From Rhineura floridana (Eukaryota > Chordata > Lepidosauria > Squamata > Rhineuridae), in the NCBI RefSeq assembly GCF_030035675.1, contig NC_084482.1:218573943-218637942 (forward strand): 64,000 bases of DNA, read 5' to 3'. Numbering within the stretch: position 1 is the stretch's first letter; every line of letters starts with the position of its first letter. The notes under the pieces are model-generated. The model was not told the DNA's origin. It saw nothing but the letters and a program-made list of their open reading frames with translations, and ran no database searches. Positions 51,547 through 61,089 of the stretch are shown one piece after another. The position numbers were made by a program, and so were the translations under genes.

Positions 51547-53420
51547 TTACACACACCTGTTATGCACACACACACACACTATCGCCACAAATTGCTTGTC
51601 AGAACACTTCTCACCTGAAAGGGATCTCTGAGGTATAGCATGGTTTGATTTGCGTCCCATATGGACTTTCTGATGGATCAAAAGATGCGCACGTTGCCTG
51701 AAACATTTCCTGCACTCAAGACATTGATATGGTTTTTCTCCTGTGTGCACTCTCCAATGAGTTGTGAGGTGAGCGTGTTGTGTGAAACATTTCCCACACT
51801 CAAGGCACTTATAAGGTTTCACTCCAGTATGCACTCTTTGATGACTAGCAAGGAGGAATCTATGAGCAAAACATTTCCCACACTCTAAGCATTTGCACTG
51901 CTTTTGTCCAGAGTGGGTCGTCTGGTGAATTGCAAGATGTGGCCTCTGAGTAAAACGTTTCCCACAGTCAGGACATTCGTAAGGTTTATCTCCTGTGTGG
52001 ACTCTCTTGTGTGTTGCTAGGTTTGAGTGTTGAGTGAAACATTTCCCACACTCCAAACATTTATAGGGTTTCTCTCCTGTGTGTATTCTCTTGTGTGTTA
52101 CAAGACTTGAGTGTCGAGCAAAACTTTTTTCACATTCCAAGCATTTATAAGGCTTCTCTCCTGTGTGGAGTCTTTGATGTTTTACAAGGGCTGAGCGGAG
52201 AGCAAAACACTTGTCACACTCCAGGCATTTGTAAGGTTTTTCTCCAGTGTGTACTTTGAGGTGTTGTATTAGGGATGATTGGCGAGCAAAGCATTTTCCA
52301 CACCGCAGACATTCATAGGGTTTCTCTCCAGTGTGGGATCTCTGGTGTTTCACCAAGCTACAGGAACGAGTAAAGTATTTCCCACACTTGAGGCATTTAT
52401 ATGGTTTTTCTCCTGTGTGTACTCTCTGGTGTACTACTAACCCTGATCCCTGGGCAAAAAACTTCCCACATTCTGAACATTTATACGGTTTCTTTCCAGT
52501 ATGGATTTTCTGATGTGTCTTAAAGTTTGACCGCTGAACAAAACATTTCCCACACTCTGAGCATTCGTAAGGTTTCTCCCCTGTGTGAAGCCTGTGATGG
52601 TCCAGTAGGTAGGATTTGTAACCAAAACATTTCCCACACTCCAAACATTTAAATGGTTTATCTCCGCTGTGGACTCTCTTATGGATCTTAAGATCTGGCC
52701 AGTGGGGAAAACACTTCCCGCACTCAGGGCATTTATAAGGTTTTGCTCCAGTGTGATTTCTCTGATGTTTCAAATAACTTGAGTTGTAAGCAAAACATTT
52801 CCCACACACTGTACATTTATATGGTTTCTCTCCTGTGTGAACTCTCCGGTGGATCACCAAGGTATACTTGTCAGTAAAACACTTCCCACAATCCATGCAT
52901 TTATAACTTTTCTCTCCTGTGTGAATTCTCCGATGTCCTGAAAGGTGTGAACGGCGACGAAAACATATCCCACACTCTGTGCATGTATAGGGCTTCTCTC
53001 CAGTGTGGATTCTCATGTGTTCTAAATAAGCTGAGCTATATGCAAAACATTTCCCACACTCCATGCATTTGTATGGTTTCTCTCCTGTGTGGACTCTCTG
53101 GTGGATCATCAAGCCAGATTTGTCAGCAAAACATTTCCCACACTCCATGCATTTGTATGGTTTCTCTCCTGTGTGGACTCTCCTGTGCCTCACTAGGTGA
53201 GCTTGCTGAGAAAACCTCTCCCCACATTCTGAACATTTGTAGGGTCTCTCTCCTGTGTGCACTCTCTGGTGGTTTAATAAATATGATTGTTGAGCAAACT
53301 GTTTTCCACATCGCAAGCATTTGTATGGTTTATATCCAGTGTGGACTCGCCAGTGTCTGACAAGATGAGTAAAATGCTTCCCGCACACATAACACATGTT
53401 CTTTTCCCTAAAGGCATCTC
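51547..53420 (-). CDS. C2H2 zinc-finger array exon of a KRAB zinc-finger protein
   Basis: Terminal exon of a DNA-binding repressor. It starts after acceptor 'taccttttatcccag' at 53420 and reads DAFREKNMCYVCGKHF. I count 21 C2H2 fingers with TGEKPY-type linkers, then a short tail ending VCVCVHNRCV. Finger 1 is short (CYVCGKHFTHLVRHWRVH; three residues lost between Cys and His) and probably does not fold normally; fingers 2-21 keep C-x2-C...H-x3-H. A few linkers deviate (SGDKPF, SGQKQC, TGVKPY). KRAB zinc-finger proteins recruit TRIM28 to silence mostly transposable elements (family knowledge). The KRAB-B exon at 60424-60537 has the right strand and phase to splice here. No one-to-one name can be given. 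Confidence 0.92.
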
Positions 53421-53519
53421 CTGGGATAAAAGGTAAACAGAAAAAAAAATGGCATTGAACATTTGAGACATTAAGAAAGTAAAAATAGCCCTGTAGCTCC
53501 CTTTCCTCTCTGTGCTAGA

Positions 53520-54150
53520 GGGGATGTCTGATCTGTGGCACTTTCCTACGTTTATGGTGGGACTGTAACAAAGTGTGACAATTCTGGAGTGATGTTTTTC
53601 ACATTTCTAGTAAAGCTCTTAGAGCTACAATTATCCCAGATCTGGCCTTGGCACTTCTTTTCCTTAAAGAGGGTTCCATTGTTCCTAAAACTCAGATGTT
53701 TCCCCTATCCAGATTCCTATTTCCAGGGAAGCTTGAAATAGCCAAATATTGCAAGGGTGCAGAGAACATTTATCGATAAAAAAAAAATGGTTTACCAGAC
53801 TTCGGCAACTTGCACTAGATGAAAAATTAACTCAAGAGCAAAAAAAAAGCTTGGGGGGAGAAATCCTCCGATAAATTTATTCCAATGCAGTATCCCTTTT
53901 AATGTCATGCTATCGAAGATGGGGCAGAAGCGAGACCACCCTCATCCTTAACTTCCTTTTGGTGGGATGCGTACCCTACTTTTAAATTCTATTATTCCGC
54001 TTTCTGGTATTCTTTCTATTATATATATAAAGCTTCTGTTGCTGATTGTACTTTTTTTTCTATTTTATATAGACTGTCTGTTGTACTTTGTTGTTTTACT
54101 TGCTTGTTGTTACATTTACTAGAAATCTCAATAAAGCACAATTCAAAGTG
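53520..54150 (+). repeat. L1 LINE 3' fragment
   Basis: Plus-strand text resembling the end of L1 ORF2 ('ATIIPDLALALLFLKEGSIV'-like frame near 53620), ending 'ctcaataaagcacaattcaa' before an A-rich stretch. Decayed. Confidence 0.5.
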
Positions 54151-54159
54151 GGGGGAAAA

Positions 54160-54280
54160 TAGCCCCATAGCTGGATCGGGCCTAGGGGCCATCTAAGCCA
54201 GCATCATGTTCTCAGAGTGGCCAACCAGACACCTCTGCGAAACTCACAAACAGGACCTGAATGAAACAACGTTCTCCCCA
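54160..54280 (-). repeat. CR1 3' end (reverse)
   Basis: 'ccatctaagccagcatcatg' and 'tctcagagtggccaaccaga' match the CR1 3' UTR. Confidence 0.6.
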
Positions 54281-54309
54281 CCATGTATTTCAATTACTTT
54301 AATTTAATG

Positions 54310-54530
54310 CAGTGGTTCCCAAACCTTTTTTTCTGCCTGGACCCCTTAAAAATTGCTGAGGGCCTTGACAGACCACTTAATGATTTTTCTGCCTGTTGTA
54401 GCAATTATAATGCATTTTGCCAGTGCTGTGTGATTTTTTATTATCATTATTGCTTCTTTTATGTGCTTGTTGTGTTAAATGAAGTTCTTCGACGCTTGGT
54501 GTAATATTTGGGTTGCATTCAACTAATTTT
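54310..54530 (+). repeat. hAT-like non-autonomous element, fragment
   Basis: Starts 'cagtggttcccaaacc', a hAT-type inverted-repeat end, followed by 'gaccacttaatgatttttct', also seen in reverse at 60050-60070. The far end is not clear. Confidence 0.5.
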
Positions 54531-55197
54531 TACTCAGAGCAGACCCACTGCAATTAACGGCCCAGCCATTAAATTCAATGGGTCCGCTTTGAATAAAAGT
54601 TAGTCGAATATAACCCTTTGCCAACTTGAGTCTTAGGTCATATTCAGCATTCAAGGTAGAACTATGCATTGTATTTGTACAAATCATAAACCAAATTGGG
54701 CTGATTCATGATAATTTGTATCCTGTCCAGATTGGGTTGAGGCAGAGACAAATCTCTACAGAGCGGATCAGCTAGTCCCAAATCGATTTGTACAGATCTG
54801 TAGCTCAAGTCTCCGTGTGTTTGCAGTCTCTAATGAACCCAGACAGGGTGTCTCTGAAATGGAGCAATTACAAAACCATAAAGGAGAACGCCATGGCGGA
54901 GAGAGAGTAAGGAAGGTCAGAATGCTATCAACCCACCCAACAAACTCTAATCACAATGCTTGAAAGGGCTGAAGTCAAAAATGTAGAAATATTTTGTAAG
55001 TTCTATCTGTTGTAAATGTTTGGTGGGAACTGGGTGGCATATGTTCAGCTTGTGCATGTTTTCTATTCTTTCCCAATCAATCCCAGTCCCATCCTCATTT
55101 ACACATTTTTAAAAAACATTTGTTGTCTGTGTGTGTTTGCTTCGTTTAATTATTCTATTCTCATTGCTAACAGTTATTATTAAACCTTGGGGACATA
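54531..55197. other. Zinc-finger gene intron, nothing recognised
   Basis: Between a hAT fragment and the Tc1 element. No features seen. Confidence 0.35.
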
Positions 55198-57830
55198 CAG
55201 TGCCTTGCAAAAGTAATCAGACCCCTGACCAATGCTGTCATGTTACTGAAATATAAAGGGTACATTGCAATTTCGTTTGGTATGGTGTATTATTTTGAAA
55301 CACTGAAACTCAACATCAATTATTGTAAGGTGACATTGGTTTTATGTTGGGAAATGTTTGTAAGAAACAAAAAGCTGAAACATTCAACCCCCACACATTA
55401 ATATTTGGTAGAGCCACCTTTTGCTGCAATAACAGCTTTAAGTCTTTTGGGGTAGGTATGTACCAGCTTTGCCCACAGTGTCGGAGGGATTTTGACCCAT
55501 TCTTCTTGGCAGATTCGCTCCAGGTCATTCAGGTTGGTTGGATGTCGCTTGGGGACTGCAATTTTCAAAGAGTGCCACAGATTCTCCGTGGGATTGAGAT
55601 CAGGACTTGGACTGGGCCACTGGAGAACATTCACCTTTTTGTTGCTTTGGCCTTGTGCTGGGAATCATTGTCCTGCTGAAAAGTGAATTTCCTCCCAAGC
55701 TTCAATATTTTAGTGGACTGAAGCAGGTTCTCTTGCAGTATTTCCCTGCATTTTGCCCCATCCATTCTTCCTTCAATTTTAACAAGATGCCCAGTCCCTG
55801 CTAATGAGAAGCATCCCCACAGCATGATGCTGCCACCACCATACTTCACTGTAGGGATGGTGCGCCTTGAGGCATGGGTTTGCACAACACATAGCGCTTT
55901 GAGTTTTGGCCAAAAAGCTCTATCTTGGTCTCATCTAACCACAAAACCTTTAAGAACATAAGAACATAAGAAGAGCCTGCTGGATCAGGCCAGTGGCCCA
56001 TCGAGTCCAGCATCCTGTTCTCACAGCGGCCAACCAGGTGCCTGGGGGAAGCCCGCAAGCAGGACCCGAGTGCAAGAACACTCTCCCCTCCTGAGGCTTC
56101 CGGCAACTGGTTTTCAGAAGCATGCTGCCTCTGACTAGGGTGGCACAGCACAGCCATCATGGCTAGTAGCCATTGATAGCCCTGTCCTCCATGAATTGGT
56201 CTAATCTTCTTTTAAAGCCATCCAAGCTGGTGGCCATTACTGCATCTTGTGGGAGCAAATTCCATAGTTTAACTATGCGCTGAGTAAAGAAGTACTTCCT
56301 TTTGTCTGTCCTGAATCTTCCAACATTCAGTTTCTTGGAATGTCCACGAGTTCTAGTATTATGAGAGAGGGAGAAGAACTTTTCTCTATCCACTTTCTCA
56401 ATGCCATGCATAATTTTATACACTTCTATCATGTCTCCTCTGACCCGCCTTTTCTCTAAACTAAAAAGCCCCCAATGCTGCAACCTTTCCTCGTAAGGGA
56501 GTCGCTCCATCCCCTTGATCATTCTGGTTGCCCTCTTCTGAACCTTTTCCAACTCTAGAATATCCTTTTTGAGATGAGGCGACCAGAACTGTACACAGTA
56601 TTCCAAATGCGGCCGCACCATAGATTTATACAACAGCATTATGATATCGGCTGTTTTATTTTCAATACCTTTCCTAATTATTGCTAGCATGGAATTTGCC
56701 TTTTTCACAGCTGCCGCACACTGGGTCGACATTTTCATCGTGCTGTCCACTACAACCCCGAGGTCTCTCTCCTGGTCGGTCACCGCCAGTTCAGACCCCA
56801 TGAGCGTATATGTGAAATTAAGATTTTTTGCTCCAATATGCATAATTTTACACTTGTTTATATTGAATTGCATTTGCCATTTTTCCGCCCATTCACTCAG
56901 TTTGGAGAGGTCTTTTTGGAGCTCTTCGCAATCCCTTTTTGTTTTAACAACCCTGAACAATTTAGTGTCGTCAGCAAACTTGGCCACTTCACTGCTCACT
57001 CCTAATTCTAGGTCATTAATGAACAAGTTGAAAAGTACAGGTCCCAATACCGATCCTTGAGGGACTCCACTTTCTACAGCCCTCCATTGGGACAACTGTC
57101 CGTTTATTCCTACTCTCTGCTTTCTGCTTCTTAACCAATTCCTTTCCCCACATCACAGCTGGGGCACTCGCAGGCTTTCAGATGGTACTTTTTGAGTCAC
57201 GGCTTCTTTCTTGCCATCCTCCCATACAGGCCAGTGTTATGCAGAGCTCTTGATATGGTTGACTGGCGCACCATTACTCCACTCCCAGCAACTGAACTCT
57301 GTAGCTCCTTCAAAGTGATTGCTGGACTCTCTGTGGCTTCTCTCGTAAGTCTTCTTGTTCGTGCTGAGTTTTGAGGGACGGTCTTTTCATGGCAGTGCCT
57401 GGGTGGTGTGATGCAGCTTCCACTTCCTGATTATTGATCCATCTTTGCTCACTGGGATATCCAGACACTTGGATATTACTTTGTACCCTTTTCCTAATCT
57501 ATGCATTTGTATTATATTATCCCTCACTTCTGTAGAATGCTCTTTGGTCTTCATTTTCCTTCTGATCCACAGCCTGACCAATGATCCTTCAACAGTGGGG
57601 TTTTTATCCTGACAGTGTGACAGACACTTTAATGGTTCACAGGCGGAGGCCAATGGTAAGGTAACTGTGTCCTCCATAAAGCAATTGCGTTCGTTTGTGT
57701 AAACTAGGAGCTTCCACAGCACAGGGGTTGAATACTTATGCAAGTAACATGTTTCAGTTTGTTATGTTTCTTACAAACATTTCCCAACATAAAACCAAGG
57801 TCACCTCACAATAATTGATTTTGAGTTTTA
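55198..57830 (-). mobile_element. Tc1-type DNA transposon, split by a CR1
   Basis: The left end is 'cagtgccttgcaaaagtaat' after a TA. Long inverted repeats: 'gttttatgttgggaaatgtt' near 55340 against its reverse complement near 57780. The transposase reads on the minus strand: start MKTKEHSTEVRDNIIQMHRL (57555) with HTH text, then '[13 protein letters not shown]' (first Asp), '[15 protein letters not shown]' (second Asp), and '[19 protein letters not shown]' (Glu). Without the CR1 (55951-57145) it would be about 1.44 kb. The outer right repeat is missing, and frame breaks and the CR1 make it inactive. Confidence 0.88.
55951..57145 (-). mobile_element. CR1 LINE, 5' truncated, recent, nested in Tc1
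   Basis: The minus strand holds an open 310-residue CR1 reverse-transcriptase part (57095-56163) with '[20 protein letters not shown]', '[20 protein letters not shown]' and the end 'RLDQFMEDRAINGY', then a 3' UTR and the terminal repeat 'aagaacataagaacataaga' (as seen on plus). It differs from the copy at 61090-63545 at only seven of the 294 aligned residues, so both are young. Confidence 0.9.
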
Positions 57831-58040
57831 TATCTCACCTTTTTCTCCAGAGAGCTCAAGGTGACATCCATGGTTCTCCCGTTCCTCACTTCATCCCAAT
57901 AACCCTGTGAGGTAGGTTAGGCTGAGAGGCAGTGACTGGCCCAAGGGCCAACCAGTGAGCTTCATGGCTGAGTGGGGATTTGAACCCTGGTCTCCCAGGT
58001 CCCGGTCTGACACTCTAACCACTACACTGGCTGTCTTTAA
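57831..58040 (-). repeat. tRNA-derived SINE (reverse), different 3' end
   Basis: In reverse: A box side 'tgtagtggttagagtgtcag', B box 'gggttcaaatcc', then 'gccagtcactgcctctcagc', 'ctaacctacctcacagggtt' and a tail unlike the other SINEs here ('cacagggttattgggatgaa'). A second Sauria-type subfamily. Confidence 0.75.
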
Positions 58041-58670
58041 CTCTCTTTAAATGTCTGCTTTAACACACACACTTTCATGATTGCTGCCTGCTAAGGACAG
58101 GGACCCTCAAAGCCTCCTCGCCTGAGCTGGCCTTTGCAACCTTTGCTTCACCAGAAGCCCATGAATGCTGCACCCTGGCAGCTTCTGCTTGATCCAGCTG
58201 GGCTCCAGGCTCTGGCTCTTGGGGGGAAGAGGACAACAGGAAGCATTAGGTGGAATCTAGGTTGGCATGTGTGTGTGTGCTATTTTATTTTTACATCTTT
58301 GTAAAATTTGGAACTGTCGCTCACCCACCACCCAAAAGTCACGGGTCAAAGTAGCAAAAAAATGAAAACGACTGAACACAATGGAAGCGTAACACAAATT
58401 AAGAATGTAAGGGGGCTTTTGTTTCAATAATGAACAGTTTAATTACTTATAGCGATTAATGTTTTATAGCGTATGAAGGAGAAATTGTTTTGCTTTAACT
58501 TCTAATTTTTAGTTATGATTTGGATTTTGGTGTGTGGGTACTTGTCTCATTTGTAATATATAGCATTAGATTGTAAGCTGTAATTATCTTTCTTTTTGTG
58601 TCAGAAATGTACATACTGTATCGTAATAAAATTTATTTTTAAAAAAGCAAAATAAGGCTTGTAGAGCCAG
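58041..58670. other. Zinc-finger gene intron, nothing firm
   Basis: 58500-58650 ends in 'gtaataaaatttatttttaa' and may be a LINE tail. Nothing else recognised. Confidence 0.35.
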
Positions 58671-58895
58671 TGTGGTGTAGTGGTTAAGGTGCTGGATTAT
58701 GACCTGGGAGACCAGGGTTCAAATCCCCACCCAGCCATGAAGCTCCCTGGGTGACCTTGGGCCAGTCACTGCCTCTCAGCCTCAGAGGAAGGCAATGGCA
58801 AACCACCTCTGAATACCGCTTACCATGAAAACCCTATTCATAGGGTCGCCCACAAGTTGGAATCGACTTGAAGGCAGTCTGTTTCCATTTTGCAG
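58671..58895 (+). repeat. Sauria-type SINE
   Basis: A well-kept copy: 'agccagtgtggtgtagtggt', B box 'gggttcaaatcc', 'gccagtcactgcctctcagc', 'taccatgaaaaccctattca' and 'gacttgaaggcagtctg'. Confidence 0.88.
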
Positions 58896-58995
58896 TAAAG
58901 TTCTTTGTACAGGAACAAGAATGGTCACCAACAAAAATAACAGCATATCCATTTCAATTGGTGCTATTTCCCTTGCTATTGGCAACCCCCAACAT

Positions 58996-59427
58996 GGATG
59001 ATCAGGGGACTGGAAACAAAGCCCTATGAGGAGAGAGACTGAAAGAACTGGGCATATTTAGCCTGGAGAAGAGAAGACTGAGGGGAGATATGATAGCACT
59101 CTTTAAGTACATGAAAGGTTGTCACACAGAGGAGGGCCGGGATCTCTTCTTGATTGTCCCGGAGTGCAGGACACAGAATAACGGGCTCAAGTTGCAGGAA
59201 GCCAGATTTTCACTGAACATCAAAAGAACGTCCTAACTGTTAAAGCCATACAACAATGGAACCAATGACCTAGAGTGGTAGTGGGCTCTCCAGCACTGGA
59301 GGCATTTAAGAGGCAGCTGGACAGCCATCTGTCAGGAATGCTTTGATTTGGATTCCTGCATTGAGCAGGGGGTTGGACTCGATGGCCCTATAGGCCCCTT
59401 CCAACTCTACTATTCTATGATTCTATG
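58996..59427 (+). repeat. CR1 LINE 3' end
   Basis: Same subfamily as 4256-5998: 'gatcaggggactggaaacaa', 'ggatctcttcttgattgtcc' and the tail 'ctactattctatgattctat'. Confidence 0.8.
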
Positions 59428-59839
59428 GGCAGACTTGAATGAGGAAGAGTCAGCGAGATCCACTGAATGCGCGGCAGAGTTGCTGGAAACCAACTCTGGA
59501 AGCCTGAGCCAGGAACCCTTGGATCAGGAACTCCAGAGTCCACATTCTCAAAAAGTGCACACCTTCCCCGCAAGGAACCAACCCCCACGACAGGAGTCAA
59601 CGTCCCCATGTTGTCCTGGCCATGTATCTAGAGGCAATGAGAAAGGAATTGTGCTGAGCTCAAACCAGAGGGCTGCCACTTCAAAATCTTAAGGTAGGAA
59701 GTAGTTTCCTCACACGGAGCTCTGTGTGGAGCTGACTGGGAGGCTTGTCAAGATCAGTGTAGGACACCTATGCAAGAAATCTTTTAATGTAGACCAATGG
59801 TTTTTTAAAAAAGAATCTTCTTTATAATATTCTACTAGG
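59428..59839. other. Zinc-finger gene intron, unassigned open frame
   Basis: The plus frame around 59430-59692 (acidic, 'ADLNEEESARSTECAAELLE') is open but fused to CR1 tail sequence upstream. I do not recognise it. Confidence 0.3.
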
Positions 59840-60135
59840 CCAGGGGTTCCCAACCTGTGGTCCATGGGCGACCAGTTGCCCACAAGCTTCATTTAGGTGG
59901 TCAATGGCATGACCACAGTAAATATTCATATCGATTTTAATTGCATCTTTCTTACTGCTTTTATTTCTTATGGGTTTTTTATATTACAAAAAATCTAGGG
60001 AATTAAAAATTGTACAGCATCTAGTGCAGTACAATGGCTACAGCAGGCAGAAAAACCATTAAGTGGTCCGGCAAGACCATCAGAAATTCTCAAGTGGTCC
60101 CCGGGGGGGGGGGGGGAGTTTGGAAACCACCGTGA
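59840..60135 (+). repeat. hAT-like non-autonomous element
   Basis: The ends 'caggggttcccaacctgtgg' and 'agtttggaaaccaccgtg' are imperfect inverted repeats of hAT type. The interior shares 'aaaccattaagtggtc' with the fragment at 54310. A G run (60103-60117) lies near the right end. Confidence 0.6.
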
Positions 60136-60199
60136 TGGGCCATTAATATTTTCTTGTAATCAAATTCCAAAATATTTAACTGGCAGTATCTTCAAGGGT

Positions 60200-60300
60200 G
60201 ATTCATGAACAGGGTGGTTCATGACAGATGCTGTTGGAGGTCACCGATTCATAGGGTCACCATAAGTCATAATCGACTTGAAGCCACGTAACAACAACAA
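60200..60300 (+). repeat. BovB 3' end
   Basis: 'ttcatagggtcaccataagt' and 'cgtaacaacaacaatattca', the BovB tail. Confidence 0.7.
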
Positions 60301-60423
60301 TATTCAAGGGAACATGGCATTTTATAAAACGTTTGCTTCTCAAGACCCTGTAGGAATGTACCCTTTCCCAATTAGCTTTTTGAGGCCTGCCCCCAGTGAG
60401 GCCCACTGGCATGCACCCCTCAC

Positions 60424-60537
60424 CTGGACTGGTGTTGGAGGTCTTAATTTCTTCCTGGACCCGAGAATCTGGAGCCCACAACTCTTCCCCGCGCTCCATC
60501 TGGGCGAAGAGTGCCGGCTTCGGGACCAGAAACCCTT
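60424..60537 (-). CDS. KRAB-B box exon of the zinc-finger gene
   Basis: 114 nt on the minus strand between 'catttctttcctcag' and GTGAGG. It encodes (E)GFLVPKPALFAQMERGEELW and then 'APDSRVQEEIKTSNTSP', the KRAB-B pattern GFxVxKPxxxxQxERGEELW. Phase: it takes one base from the upstream exon and ends after one base of a codon. The finger exon at 53420 starts with two bases completing a codon (G|GA), so they can join directly. KRAB-B supports the KRAB-A box that binds TRIM28. KRAB-A (usually about 127 nt, just upstream) is not between here and 64000, so it is probably off window. If it does not exist, this gene would lack a working KRAB. Confidence 0.85.
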
Positions 60538-60689
60538 CTGAGGAAAGAAATGAACAGAGAGCATCCAAAGGTACTATTTAACATTCGAGTGCTTTTTTTT
60601 TTTTACACTTTAATTTAGAATTATAGCCCATTCCATCCCTTAGGGTTCGGTGATGAAAGGAAGCTTTTAAACACACATACACAAACCCA

Positions 60690-60905
60690 GGAGGAAACTC
60701 TCTCGAGTATGGACATAGGAAAAACCCTGCAGGATCAGGCCAAACTCCCATCATAGCCCAACGGCCTGTTCTCCTAATAACCAACCAGATGACCCAATGT
60801 GAAGACCTCGCACAGGACATGAGCACAACGGCAACTCGCCACACTTGTGATTCCCAGCAACTGGCATTCACTCGCCTCCGAGAGTGGAGGGAGAACACAG
60901 CCACT
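60690..60905 (-). repeat. CR1 3' end (reverse)
   Basis: 'aggatcaggccaaactccca' and 'cggcctgttctcctaataac' match the CR1 3' UTR of the recent subfamily. Confidence 0.6.
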
Positions 60906-60939
60906 GCAGCTTGTAACCATTTTTGTGTCTGTGTGGTGT

Positions 60940-61085
60940 TTTAGATCATGCCCACATCATACATTTAAAGTGCTGCTGTACCACTTTAACTGTCATAAAG
61001 AATCCTGGGAACTGTAGCTTGTTAAGGGTGTGGAACTATAAGCTTTAAAAACATCATCTAAGATTAAGCTGTCTAACAGTGATTT
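60940..61085. repeat. Short MITE-like repeat
   Basis: 'aaagaatcctgggaactgta' then 'gcttgttaagggtgtggaac', text typical of a short fold-back DNA repeat in reptile genomes. Ends not fixed. Confidence 0.4.
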
Positions 61086-61089
61086 TGAC

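Noticed and set aside
51661-53360. Plus-strand ORFs rich in Ser, Cys and His across the zinc-finger exon
   Set aside because: They are antisense shadows of the finger repeats; the period of 84 bp explains their regular look.
58671-58895. tRNA-like A and B boxes
   Set aside because: They belong to Sauria-type SINEs with BovB-like 3' ends; the tRNA fold and acceptor stem are absent. The same holds at 27148, 30105, 30965 and 57831.
59348-59692. An acidic ORF as a candidate gene between CR1 and hAT
   Set aside because: Its start lies in CR1 tail sequence, it has no splice or family features, and it can be chance.
60578-60904. A minus-strand ORF just upstream of the KRAB-B exon as a candidate KRAB-A exon
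   Set aside because: It has no KRAB-A motif (VTFEDVAVYF-type) and overlaps a CR1 3' end.
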